Source: Thermoplasmata archaeon
GTDB lineage: Archaea > Thermoplasmatota > E2 > DHVEG-1
Direction: 5' to 3'
Assembly: GCA_003651045.1 (NCBI GenBank)
Contig: QMTJ01000010.1
Coordinates: forward strand, 1 to 15,203
DNA length: 15,203 nucleotides
Shown here: one piece after another, positions 1 through 7,552 of the stretch
Position numbering within the stretch: the first letter of the stretch is position 1
Layout of the letters: each line of letters opens with the position of its first letter
Notes under the pieces: model-generated
The model's database searches: none
The model's input: the letters and a program-made list of their open reading frames with translations, nothing else
Told to the model about the DNA's origin: nothing
Position numbers and translations under genes: made by a program

Positions 1-3000
1 ATGACACCGGTAAAGTAGTACCTGCTTTTATTATGGAGAACATGACAGGATATGTTCAGGGTCATGCTGGTGTAGATGTTAATTTAACATTCCCGCTTAA
101 CATTGTAAAGGAGGAAGGTAATAACTATCTTAATCTGTATGAAGATAAGTTTGCATTTATTTTTAAGGATGTAGAGGCTTATATTCACATGGATGTAATA
201 GATATTTCTGTTATGGATATGGATATAGATTTAGGTGAGGTTGAGTTTCATGTTGATGTTAATGGCAGGCTTAGTATGTCTATACTAAATATCTCAATGT
301 GTAATGAACCAAAATGGAGGTATCCTGATGAAGGATGGTGGTTTAACTGGGTTAAGGCAGTAATTGGAATAAACGCGAGTGATTGTATATTTAATATTGT
401 TAGTGTTAAAATTGAAAATTTCCAAGAGGTTATCAAATTACTTGGTTTCGAGGTACCTTTTAAAATAGTTTTAGAGTTAAATAGTATGTCAATAAATGGA
501 TACACTGATTTTACAGTGAAATACGGTGGTTTTGTAGAACAACCAGACGCAATTCCACCATTATATATGCTTGGTTTCCGTTTCGATGATGTAGCTGATA
601 CAACGATAACTTTAGATAAATTAGCTTTTTATTTACCAGAAATAGCATTAAATGAGGGTGCTTTTGTTATATCAGCTACAGTAGCTGTACAGAATACCCT
701 ACTTAAGGAAGGATCTTTAGATGTACTGATAAACCCTCTTGGGAGTGTATATCAATTAAACATTTCTGAAGGTTCCGCAATACAACATTTAAAACTTATG
801 GTAGAAGTACCAGGATACGCAAATACAATTTTTTCAATAAATCAGTCTATCCCCTATCTTAATCTCGAGTTAAACTCTGGGTTTAATGATTTACCTGAGG
901 ATTCACCATATAGAGAATATATTTTAATAGATACACAAAATAATACAATTACCGCTGATGTTTATGTAAGAATAACCTCTGCTTTTATTAATTTTGGTAT
1001 CGACTATATCAATCAGATTATGCATACTACTTTACCTCACGTAGAGTATGATCAGGGAATTAAGTTAAGTAATGTAACATTTCAGGCTGATGCATTTAAG
1101 ATATTTACAAATATAACTTGCCGGAAGAGATTAGCTGGTTATTTACACATATTTAACGATGGTGAGATTCTTTTGCTTGTGAATGGTACAGAATGGTATC
1201 CTATTTCTACAGGAGACGGTTTCTCTTTCACAGTTGAACCGGGTCATATCCAGATGAAATTTAGTACAGATATAGATGTTCCTCTTCACATATTCGAGGA
1301 TTACATCGAAAGTGTTACAGGAGATGAAATAACATTGCAAGGTGATTTTATAATAGATTTAAACTCAGATATCCTGATTATTGATATACTATGGAATGTC
1401 TCTGAAAAATATCTAAAGATAGAGTGTAATCAAATAAATGGTAGAGTAGGAGTTGAAAACTTCTTATTTGAAGTGAAATCAGATGGTAAACTAAAAAAAC
1501 AGCTTAGATTTGATTCATTGACTTTATTAGATGGTAAAATTATATTAATATCGGATGATGGTCAATTTAAAATAAAAACATTAAAAGATGTTGACTTGTT
1601 TAAATTAATCAATGCTAGTTTAAATCTCGCAGGGGCTCATCAAAATACATTAGAATTTGGTATTGGGTTACTAAAATGGAATAAAAAAGTATATGGTGGA
1701 GCAAATATTGAATGGATTTTAGATGTCGACAAAAACAATGATACAGGTGCTTTTAAAATCAAAATAGATCGATACGTCAATGTTAATACTGTACTAGAGA
1801 TAAAAGATGCATATAGTTGCATCAAATCTAATACAGGTAAAATACTTCTTGGTGGTCGTCTGAGATCTTTTTCACTCAATGGTTCTAGAGGGGGATATCA
1901 AAGCTTTTATTTCTATCTAGATTGGAAGAAAAATGAATTTATGAATGTTGAAACCAATGTCAATGCAACATGGAATGCTACAATTAACAACGAATGGGAG
2001 CTTGCTGGGTCCGTTGATGTAAAATTCAAAATCCATTATGAACCACCAGGTTCAGATGGAATACATGATCTAGATTTCAAAGTTCTCAGACAAGGTGAGA
2101 TAAACATTTTGCAACTTAGAAACACTAAGAAAAACCTAATAATCACTTTAGGATCAATTGAACTTGAACCTGGTGATTTGCATTTCAAAATTTGTAACAA
2201 TAGTGAATTTAGATGGGCAAATATCACCAGTACACTCTCAGCAACATTATCATTACTAAAAATACAATTTGGGAATACACGTATTGACATTGTAACTATT
2301 AGTATCACACCTGGTGAAACATATATTCAATGGGAAGGTAATACAGATAACGGATATATTTTCATAGATAACACTCGTGGTGGTTCCCAAAGTAGCTCTA
2401 TTACTACTTTTGGGCATATTGAAATGCAACAAGAAATGGGTGAGTTGGAAATCGGAGACGAACAATCAAGCAATAGTTTAGATAATGGAAAGTTTTTCAT
2501 CCACTGGGAAGATGAATTAGGTGATCCTTATTATCAAAAAACATTTCATATAAAAAATAGTGTATTCTTCACCGATGGACAACTCCTGAAGATCACCTAC
2601 ATACGTGATATGTTTGAAGCATCGTTCTCCCTGCTGAACCTAGATACAGGTGACTATGAAAATGATATAATAATTAAAACCCGCTGGGAGAACACTTCTG
2701 ATTTTGGATGCTACATTAACACTGATGATTATCTCTATATAGGGTTAATCGACATTAATGTAACATACAACGGCATTGGTTTTAACATGGAAATCGGTGA
2801 AATAGGTATTAAATTCAATGATTTCTCTATTAAATACTTCAATGGAAACTGGAATAAAAGCGGTGAAATCCTATGGTATCTCGATATTACCAGTATTGAT
2901 ATAACAATAGATTGGGAGAATAATAATGGTGAACAGCAGGAGATAACTATGCAGCTTTGTAAACCATGGCCTGATGGTAACCCACAGGCGTATCAGTTTA

Positions 3001-4394
3001 CACTGGATACCTCTGGTTGTACGGAAGATGTAGTTTTAGATTTCCTAAACTTTGAAATTCAGCCAGTTTTTGGAGAAAGCAGCTGGGTTATAGATGGAGA
3101 CCTCGTGCTTTATCATAACCGTTATTTAACGATACGTTGGGATGCAAATCGTATTCCACTTGAAGGTGAAGACTCAGATACAGGTACTTGGCATGTTTAT
3201 GTTGATACTAATGGTGAATCTATTGGTCAGATTTCAATCACAGCAACTCGTTATGTAGAGAGTTTGGGTGAATATATTGGAGCAAAAATTTCTTTAAACT
3301 CCGTCCAAGCAAATAGTTTTCTAAGACATGGGACATTTACGAAGATATTTGGAGTATGGGTGCCTTCTGGCATTGGAGGAGATGGTGCATTAAGCGCAAC
3401 CGGTAGTATAAAAGTTATGAAATCCAATGGTGACTGGAAAGAAGTATGGTCCAATGGAGCTGATCCTTTAACTGCTGATGCAGGTGGACCATACTCTGGA
3501 GACATTGAGGAATCTATTCAGATGCATGGTAGCGCTACTGGTGGAAACCAACCTTATACATGGCTCTGGGATTTCGGCGACGGCAATACTAGTAGTGAAC
3601 AAAACCCGACACATACCTATAGTCAATCTGGAACATATACTGTAACGTTGACAGTAACCGATGACAATGGCGATAGCGATAGCGATACTACTACAGCTGA
3701 GATATCCTCTAACCAACCGCCAGTTGCTGATGCTGGTGGACCATACAATGGGTACATGAATGAAGAAATACAATTTGATGGTTCAAATAGTTATGACCCC
3801 GATGGAAATATAGTATTTTATCAGTGGGATTGGGGTGACGGTACTACTAATGGAGGTCCCAATCTGAAATACCCAACTCATTCATATGATACACCTGGAA
3901 CATATACTGTAACGTTAACAGTGACAGATGACCAGGGTAAAACAGGTACAGATACCGCAGAGGCAACTGTAAACACACGATGGATCTCCCCAACAGGTTA
4001 CAACGACCCAGAAAACACCTGGGATAATGAGGAAAAAGCATATGATGACAACACAGGTACAAAAGCAGTATTCACATTAACAGGTTCAGGTTGGAATGAA
4101 TGGGTTTGGACGGATTTCCTTGAACTTACGCATTCACCAATTGAATGTTCAAAGATTAGATTTTACGCCTGGTATGACCAACTTCATTGTAACCAAATTG
4201 AAATCTATGTGTATTACGATGACAGTTGGCATCCGATATATAGCGGGAGTTTCAACAATAAACAATGGGTAGAAGCATCTCTCGATGGTGTTCACACAGT
4301 TACAAAAGCAAAAATTAGATTCAGTTTAAGACGGGGGATATACCAATCAGTAACAGCTGATTTATACGAATTTGACTTCTGGCTAGAAATCTAA
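1..4394 (+). CDS. Giant secreted beta-rich protein with two PKD domains and a C-terminal galactose-binding-like domain (5' partial)
   Basis: The reading frame is open to the left edge: codons from base 3 read DTGKVVPAFI before the first ATG at 33. The gene therefore starts outside the window and its signal peptide is not visible. Numbering from the ATG at 33, residues 1-1140 are a long run of alternating hydrophobic/polar beta strands with many N-x-S/T sequons. It contains a degenerate motif: a Trp strand, a polar Asp/Asn-Gly turn, then an I/V-D strand. Two PKD domains follow (about 1146-1228 and 1229-1314), each with ADAGGPY, a W-x-(F/W)-GDG core and the strand GTYTVTLTVTDD. Residues about 1316-1453 form a beta-sandwich that looks like an F5/8-type or galactose-binding fold (start SPTGYNDPENTW). 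There is no C-terminal membrane segment or sorting tail, so it is probably released or held non-covalently. PKD domains in archaea are typical of surface and extracellular proteins; a role in adhesion or glycan binding is inferred. No catalytic domain was recognised. Confidence 0.85.
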   Translation, partial: DTGKVVPAFIMENMTGYVQGHAGVDVNLTFPLNIVKEEGNNYLNLYEDKFAFIFKDVEAYIHMDVIDISVMDMDIDLGEVEFHVDVNGRLSMSILNISMCNEPKWRYPDEGWWFNWVKAVIGINASDCIFNIVSVKIENFQEVIKLLGFEVPFKIVLELNSMSINGYTDFTVKYGGFVEQPDAIPPLYMLGFRFDDVADTTITLDKLAFYLPEIALNEGAFVISATVAVQNTLLKEGSLDVLINPLGSVYQLNISEGSAIQHLKLMVEVPGYANTIFSINQSIPYLNLELNSGFNDLPEDSPYREYILIDTQNNTITADVYVRITSAFINFGIDYINQIMHTTLPHVEYDQGIKLSNVTFQADAFKIFTNITCRKRLAGYLHIFNDGEILLLVNGTEWYPISTGDGFSFTVEPGHIQMKFSTDIDVPLHIFEDYIESVTGDEITLQGDFIIDLNSDILIIDILWNVSEKYLKIECNQINGRVGVENFLFEVKSDGKLKKQLRFDSLTLLDGKIILISDDGQFKIKTLKDVDLFKLINASLNLAGAHQNTLEFGIGLLKWNKKVYGGANIEWILDVDKNNDTGAFKIKIDRYVNVNTVLEIKDAYSCIKSNTGKILLGGRLRSFSLNGSRGGYQSFYFYLDWKKNEFMNVETNVNATWNATINNEWELAGSVDVKFKIHYEPPGSDGIHDLDFKVLRQGEINILQLRNTKKNLIITLGSIELEPGDLHFKICNNSEFRWANITSTLSATLSLLKIQFGNTRIDIVTISITPGETYIQWEGNTDNGYIFIDNTRGGSQSSSITTFGHIEMQQEMGELEIGDEQSSNSLDNGKFFIHWEDELGDPYYQKTFHIKNSVFFTDGQLLKITYIRDMFEASFSLLNLDTGDYENDIIIKTRWENTSDFGCYINTDDYLYIGLIDINVTYNGIGFNMEIGEIGIKFNDFSIKYFNGNWNKSGEILWYLDITSIDITIDWENNNGEQQEITMQLCKPWPDGNPQAYQFTLDTSGCTEDVVLDFLNFEIQPVFGESSWVIDGDLVLYHNRYLTIRWDANRIPLEGEDSDTGTWHVYVDTNGESIGQISITATRYVESLGEYIGAKISLNSVQANSFLRHGTFTKIFGVWVPSGIGGDGALSATGSIKVMKSNGDWKEVWSNGADPLTADAGGPYSGDIEESIQMHGSATGGNQPYTWLWDFGDGNTSSEQNPTHTYSQSGTYTVTLTVTDDNGDSDSDTTTAEISSNQPPVADAGGPYNGYMNEEIQFDGSNSYDPDGNIVFYQWDWGDGTTNGGPNLKYPTHSYDTPGTYTVTLTVTDDQGKTGTDTAEATVNTRWISPTGYNDPENTWDNEEKAYDDNTGTKAVFTLTGSGWNEWVWTDFLELTHSPIECSKIRFYAWYDQLHCNQIEIYVYYDDSWHPIYSGSFNNKQWVEASLDGVHTVTKAKIRFSLRRGIYQSVTADLYEFDFWLEI
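3628..3916 (+). repeat. Direct DNA repeat between the two PKD modules
   Basis: A 22-base stretch is identical at 3628-3649 and 3895-3916, encoding the same strand (GTYTVTL) of each PKD domain; similarity continues more weakly into the following TVTDD codons. The rest of the two domains has diverged much more. This fits tandem domain duplication, with the last strand kept similar by selection or gene conversion. It is an internal gene repeat, not a mobile element. Confidence 0.7.
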
Positions 4395-4470
4395 AAAAAC
4401 AAGTTCTTCCTCAATTTTTTTTTAAAAAATATACATTTTTTTATTTTTTAATATATTTTATATTTTGTAC
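4395..4470. terminator. Convergent intergenic region with T-run terminators for both strands
   Basis: This 76-base gap separates the converging PKD gene and phosphorylase gene. It is almost pure A+T. On the plus strand there are long T runs just after the stop (about 4415-4423) and near 4436-4449. On the minus strand the A run at 4393-4399 reads as a T run downstream of the phosphorylase stop. Oligo-T tracts are the usual archaeal termination signal, so this is probably a two-way terminator. No hairpin is obvious. Confidence 0.6.
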
Positions 4471-6180
4471 TCATCTGAAATACGCGTTTAACACATACTG
4501 CTGAATCATACGGTTAGTGTTAAAAAACGAAGCGTTGATAGCTATACAGCTACGCATAGTACGAATCCAGTTATCCCTATCCTTGTAGAATTTTGGTATA
4601 ATCCAGTTCTCAAGTTTATCATAAAGATCAGCTTTGTCGATTTCATCATCAGATGCTTCTTCCTCTGTTTTCTCAGGACCAATAGCCCATCCTGTAATGT
4701 TTTCAATACAACCCTCAAGCCACCAGCCGTCAAGGGTACCAAACTGTGGAACACCATTATGAGCCGCTTTCATACCACTAGTACCAGATGCTTCTTTAGG
4801 ACGACGAGGTGTGTTAAGCCAGAGATCCACACCAGCTACCATCATTTTAGCAATAGTCATATCATAGTTATGGATATATGTCATCTTTACTTTACCCTGC
4901 AAGGTTTTCATAACTTGGAAAATTTTACGTATCGCTTCTTTACCAGATTCATCCTTCGGATGAGCCTTACCCGCATAAATTATTTGAATAGGTCCTACCT
5001 TTTCAGCTATACTCATAAGACGATCTGGATCACTTATCAACAAATCAGGGCGTTTATAAGCAGTCTGCCTACGAGCGAAACCAATAGTGAAATCATTATA
5101 ATTCATACCTACATTGTATCTTTCATTAACAAAATTAATAAGTTCACGTTTAGCCTCCATATGAGCCTCCCAAATCTCATGTTTCTGAATACTAAAAGCA
5201 GATCTAAGAATATACGGGTCACTACGCCAACCAGGCATATGTTTATCAAAAAGACGTTGAAAAGACTCTGAAACCCAAGTGGCAGAATGTACACCATTAG
5301 TGATAGAATCAATCGAATAACCAGGGAACATCATACGGGAAACCTCACCATGTTTCTTAGCCACCCCGTTGACATAGTGACTAAAAAACAAAGCCAAACG
5401 AGTCATATTCAACTTGTTTTCAAAAGTAACATCATCCAGTATAAAATCAGGGAGCATACTACCCAACATCGGTTTAGCAAACGAAAGATCAAACTGGTCA
5501 TGACCAGCGGCAACAGGAGTATGAGTAGTAAACACACACTGTTCACGTACCCTATTAATATCATTATACCAGTTATAAAGCTCCAAAGTACCAAGAGCAG
5601 CATGTCCCTCGTTCATATGATACTTATCAATAGTATTATAACCCAACTCCTTAAGCATCCGTACACCACCGATACCCAAGACGATCTCCTGAGCAAGACG
5701 ATACTTGTTATCACCACCATACAAATACTTTGTAAGAGTTCTATCCCAGTCACTATTACCTTCAACATTAGTATCAAGGAAAAAAACAGGGACAATATAA
5801 CCACTTATACCTTTAACCGTGTAATACCATACACGGATTTTCACCGTTCTACCTTCAATCTCAACACTAGTAGTCGCTGGTAAAGGCTTAAGAAAATTCG
5901 AAACAACAAACTGTATCGGAAGTTCAATCTGATTACCATCCTCGTCAATCTTCTGATAAAAATAACCATTCTCCGAGAGAAGAGTAACACCTACCATAGG
6001 AACATTTAAATCAGCACATGATTTAAGAGTATCACCTGCTAAAACACCAAGACCACCACTATATGTAGGTATATTCTCATCTATACCGATCTCCATAGAA
6101 AAATAAGCAATCTTAGGTTTACCTTTAAGAGCTATTATAGTTTCATTTGTTTCTGAAGCAACACCATCCTCGGTATTCAT
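4471..6180 (-). CDS. glgP: Alpha-glucan (glycogen) phosphorylase, compact GT35 type
   Basis: Predicted cytoplasmic PLP-dependent phosphorylase that releases glucose-1-phosphate from glycogen or maltodextrin. Numbered from the ATG at 6180 (570 residues), it shows KPKIAYFSMEIG near the N-terminus, GGLGVLAGD (about 42-50), HMNEGHAALG (188-197), the THTPVAAGHD loop (219-228), ITNGVH (293-298), FARRQTAYKRPDL (368-380) and the cofactor motif EASGTSGMKAAHNG with PLP lysine K471. It is at the short end of the family; classical enzymes exceed 800 residues, but the short archaeal/bacterial subgroup is known. A longer frame begins at 6249, but the ATG at 6180 is preferred. It has a good Shine-Dalgarno (GAGGGAGAG) just upstream, the 23 extra residues do not resemble the family, and a TATA box at 6234-6242 would lie inside the longer frame. 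The gene stands alone. Maltodextrin rather than glycogen as substrate cannot be excluded. Confidence 0.93.
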   Translation of the reverse strand: MNTEDGVASETNETIIALKGKPKIAYFSMEIGIDENIPTYSGGLGVLAGDTLKSCADLNVPMVGVTLLSENGYFYQKIDEDGNQIELPIQFVVSNFLKPLPATTSVEIEGRTVKIRVWYYTVKGISGYIVPVFFLDTNVEGNSDWDRTLTKYLYGGDNKYRLAQEIVLGIGGVRMLKELGYNTIDKYHMNEGHAALGTLELYNWYNDINRVREQCVFTTHTPVAAGHDQFDLSFAKPMLGSMLPDFILDDVTFENKLNMTRLALFFSHYVNGVAKKHGEVSRMMFPGYSIDSITNGVHSATWVSESFQRLFDKHMPGWRSDPYILRSAFSIQKHEIWEAHMEAKRELINFVNERYNVGMNYNDFTIGFARRQTAYKRPDLLISDPDRLMSIAEKVGPIQIIYAGKAHPKDESGKEAIRKIFQVMKTLQGKVKMTYIHNYDMTIAKMMVAGVDLWLNTPRRPKEASGTSGMKAAHNGVPQFGTLDGWWLEGCIENITGWAIGPEKTEEEASDDEIDKADLYDKLENWIIPKFYKDRDNWIRTMRSCIAINASFFNTNRMIQQYVLNAYFR

Positions 6181-6233
6181 TCTTTTCTCTCCCTCAAACC
6201 ACCCACAAGTTTCAACGTAAATAACTACTTCTC

Positions 6234-6242
6234 TTATAAAAC
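6234..6242 (-). promoter_or_regulatory. Probable TATA box of the phosphorylase gene
   Basis: The minus strand reads GTTTTATAA here. A transcript starting about 26 bases downstream (near 6210) would have a leader of about 30 bases carrying the Shine-Dalgarno in front of the ATG at 6180. Alternative TATA-like sites on the same strand lie near 6321-6328 and 6352-6360, but would give leaders over 100 bases long. Confidence 0.45.
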
Positions 6243-6402
6243 ATTTCATTTAAATCAGCTAAAAAAAACCTGGCATCCTTCATCTCTCGTAGAACCTTGT
6301 TTTTAATTAACTATTCTACTCGTATAAAAAAAATAAAGTAAGAAAGAGTTGCATTTATAAACACATGAAACATTCAAAATAAAAGAAATAGGAAAAAAAC
6401 AT

Positions 6403-6434
6403 TCCCCGTCAGTTTAATATTTTATAGACGGGGA
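6403..6434 (+). promoter_or_regulatory. Inverted repeat flanking a TATA-like box, upstream of the small zinc protein
   Basis: Two perfect 8-base arms, TCCCCGTC (6403-6410) and GACGGGGA (6427-6434), enclose a 16-base A+T-only core except for one G, with TATA-like sequence at about 6414-6426. The arms are strikingly GC-rich for this DNA. As DNA this looks like an operator wrapped around a promoter, with transcription starting near 6450, at or just before the ATG at 6454. As RNA it could form a hairpin just before the ribosome-binding site (GGTGGTGA, 6436-6443). The sequence alone does not decide between these. Confidence 0.45.
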
Positions 6435-6453
6435 TGGTGGTGAATAATTTAAA

Positions 6454-6699
6454 ATGTTTGAAAAAACTTGTAGTATATGTAGCCGTAAAATATTACTCAG
6501 TGAAAACCCTTCAGGTTTAGTATTCAACGATGAAATCTTTGTATGTGAAGACTGCTGCAGAAAACATTCAAAAGAAGAAATCTTTAATCTTACAAAAACT
6601 ATAATGCAAAACCCGAATAGTACCACAGGAATGCCTATAGCATTATGGCTGATACATGAGCAAAACAAAGATAAAACAATGATGACTGTAAAAAAATAA
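6454..6699 (+). CDS. Small zinc-binding protein, unknown family (CxxC...CxxCC)
   Basis: An 81-residue protein with C6-x-x-C9 and C31-x-x-C34-C35, followed by H38. This spacing fits one treble-clef or zinc-ribbon site. The C-terminal half is helical and polar, with no membrane segment, so it is probably cytoplasmic. I do not recognise the family. The start is supported by GGTGGTGA about 10 bases upstream, close to the archaeal Shine-Dalgarno consensus. It is divergent from the phosphorylase gene and 67 bases ahead of the isoprenoid cluster, with a T8 run between, so it may be a single-gene transcript. A nucleic-acid- or protein-binding adaptor role is possible but unproven. Little else can be said. 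Confidence 0.75.
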   Translation: MFEKTCSICSRKILLSENPSGLVFNDEIFVCEDCCRKHSKEEIFNLTKTIMQNPNSTTGMPIALWLIHEQNKDKTMMTVKK

Positions 6700-6717
6700 A
6701 TCCTCTTTCCTTAATTG

Positions 6718-6725
6718 TTTTTTTT
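6718..6725 (+). terminator. T8 run after the small zinc protein
   Basis: Eight consecutive T residues lie 18 bases after the stop of the small zinc protein gene. A 7-base inverted repeat (ATCCTCT at 6700-6706 and AGAGGAT at 6743-6749) encloses it. The right arm also contains the GAGGAT that may serve the next gene as a distant ribosome-binding site. The tract is probably a weak terminator. Confidence 0.4.
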
Positions 6726-6766
6726 CTATGAAAACTCTTTTTAGAGGATAGTTTATTCAGCTGAAT

Positions 6767-7543
6767 ATGTTCATTATAAAACTCGGTGGTAGTGTCATCA
6801 CTGATAAAACAAAAAAACAAACTTTTAAACAAACAACAACAGATCGTCTATCGATGGAGATAAAAAAAGCAAATAAAGAAATTATCATAGTTCACGGAGC
6901 AGGATCATTTGGACATATACCTGCTAAAGAATACAAAATAGATGAAGGATATAAAGACCTTAATCAAATCAAGGGTTTTTCAGTTACACATGAAATGGTT
7001 CAAACGTTGAATTCCCTGGTTTTAAGATCTTTACATGAACATGGTATCCCTGGTGTTTCGATTTCTCCGCATTCAACAGTGAAACTTGACAACCATGAAA
7101 TAGCTAAAATGGATTTCCAAGTTTTTAAAGAATACCTAGAGAAAAAATTTGTTCCTGTAACTTTTGGAGATGTAGTTCTTGATAAAAAAATAGGTTTTTC
7201 TATATGCTCCGGTGATCTACTCATGGATGCATTAGCTGGTTATTTTAAACCAGAGAAAGCAGTTTTTGTAATAGACGAGGATGGATTATATACTTCTAAC
7301 CCTAAGATAGATGAAAACGCAGAGTTTATAGAATCTACGACATTAGATAAATTAGAGAAACTAACAGTACAGGATGATAAACATGTTGATGTAACAGGTG
7401 GTATGGCTGGTAAAATTAAAGCGATAAAAAACATTCTTAACCATGGTGTAGATGTTGTACTGGTAAACGGTAATAAACCAGGTAGGTTATACAATGTACT
7501 TGTTGGGGAAGACACCGTATGTACAATACTTTATGGGAGATGA
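6767..7543 (+). CDS. ipk: Isopentenyl phosphate kinase
   Basis: Cytoplasmic amino-acid-kinase-fold enzyme that phosphorylates isopentenyl phosphate with ATP to give isopentenyl diphosphate, the last kinase step of the archaeal alternative mevalonate route. It has 258 residues, normal for the family. Visible motifs are the N-terminal KLGGSVITDK (residues 5-14), HGAGSFGH (43-50) ending in H50, which matches the catalytic histidine known in archaeal IPKs, FGDVV (133-137), CSGDLLMD (147-154) and the nucleotide-binding VTGGMAGKI (209-217). The ATG at 6767 is chosen because the lysine/glycine-rich strand begins immediately after it, as in homologues. A ribosome-binding site is not convincing: GAGGAT lies 16 bases upstream. 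Fosfomycin kinase is a distant relative, but the HGAGSFGH motif and position next to fni favour IPK. Confidence 0.95.
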   Translation: MFIIKLGGSVITDKTKKQTFKQTTTDRLSMEIKKANKEIIIVHGAGSFGHIPAKEYKIDEGYKDLNQIKGFSVTHEMVQTLNSLVLRSLHEHGIPGVSISPHSTVKLDNHEIAKMDFQVFKEYLEKKFVPVTFGDVVLDKKIGFSICSGDLLMDALAGYFKPEKAVFVIDEDGLYTSNPKIDENAEFIESTTLDKLEKLTVQDDKHVDVTGGMAGKIKAIKNILNHGVDVVLVNGNKPGRLYNVLVGEDTVCTILYGR

Positions 7544-7552
7544 AAGAAAATT

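Noticed and set aside
4759..5271. A 170-codon plus-strand open frame inside the phosphorylase gene.
   Set aside because: It is antisense to clearly conserved glgP codons, shows no protein-like motifs, and reflects strand composition.
5287..5883. A 198-codon plus-strand open frame, also within glgP.
   Set aside because: Same situation: Thr/Ile/Ser-rich low-complexity translation opposite conserved phosphorylase motifs.
6181..6453. A riboswitch or structured leader for the phosphorylase.
   Set aside because: Apart from the inverted repeat belonging to the plus-strand gene, no conserved-looking stems were found, and the likely leader is only about 30 bases.
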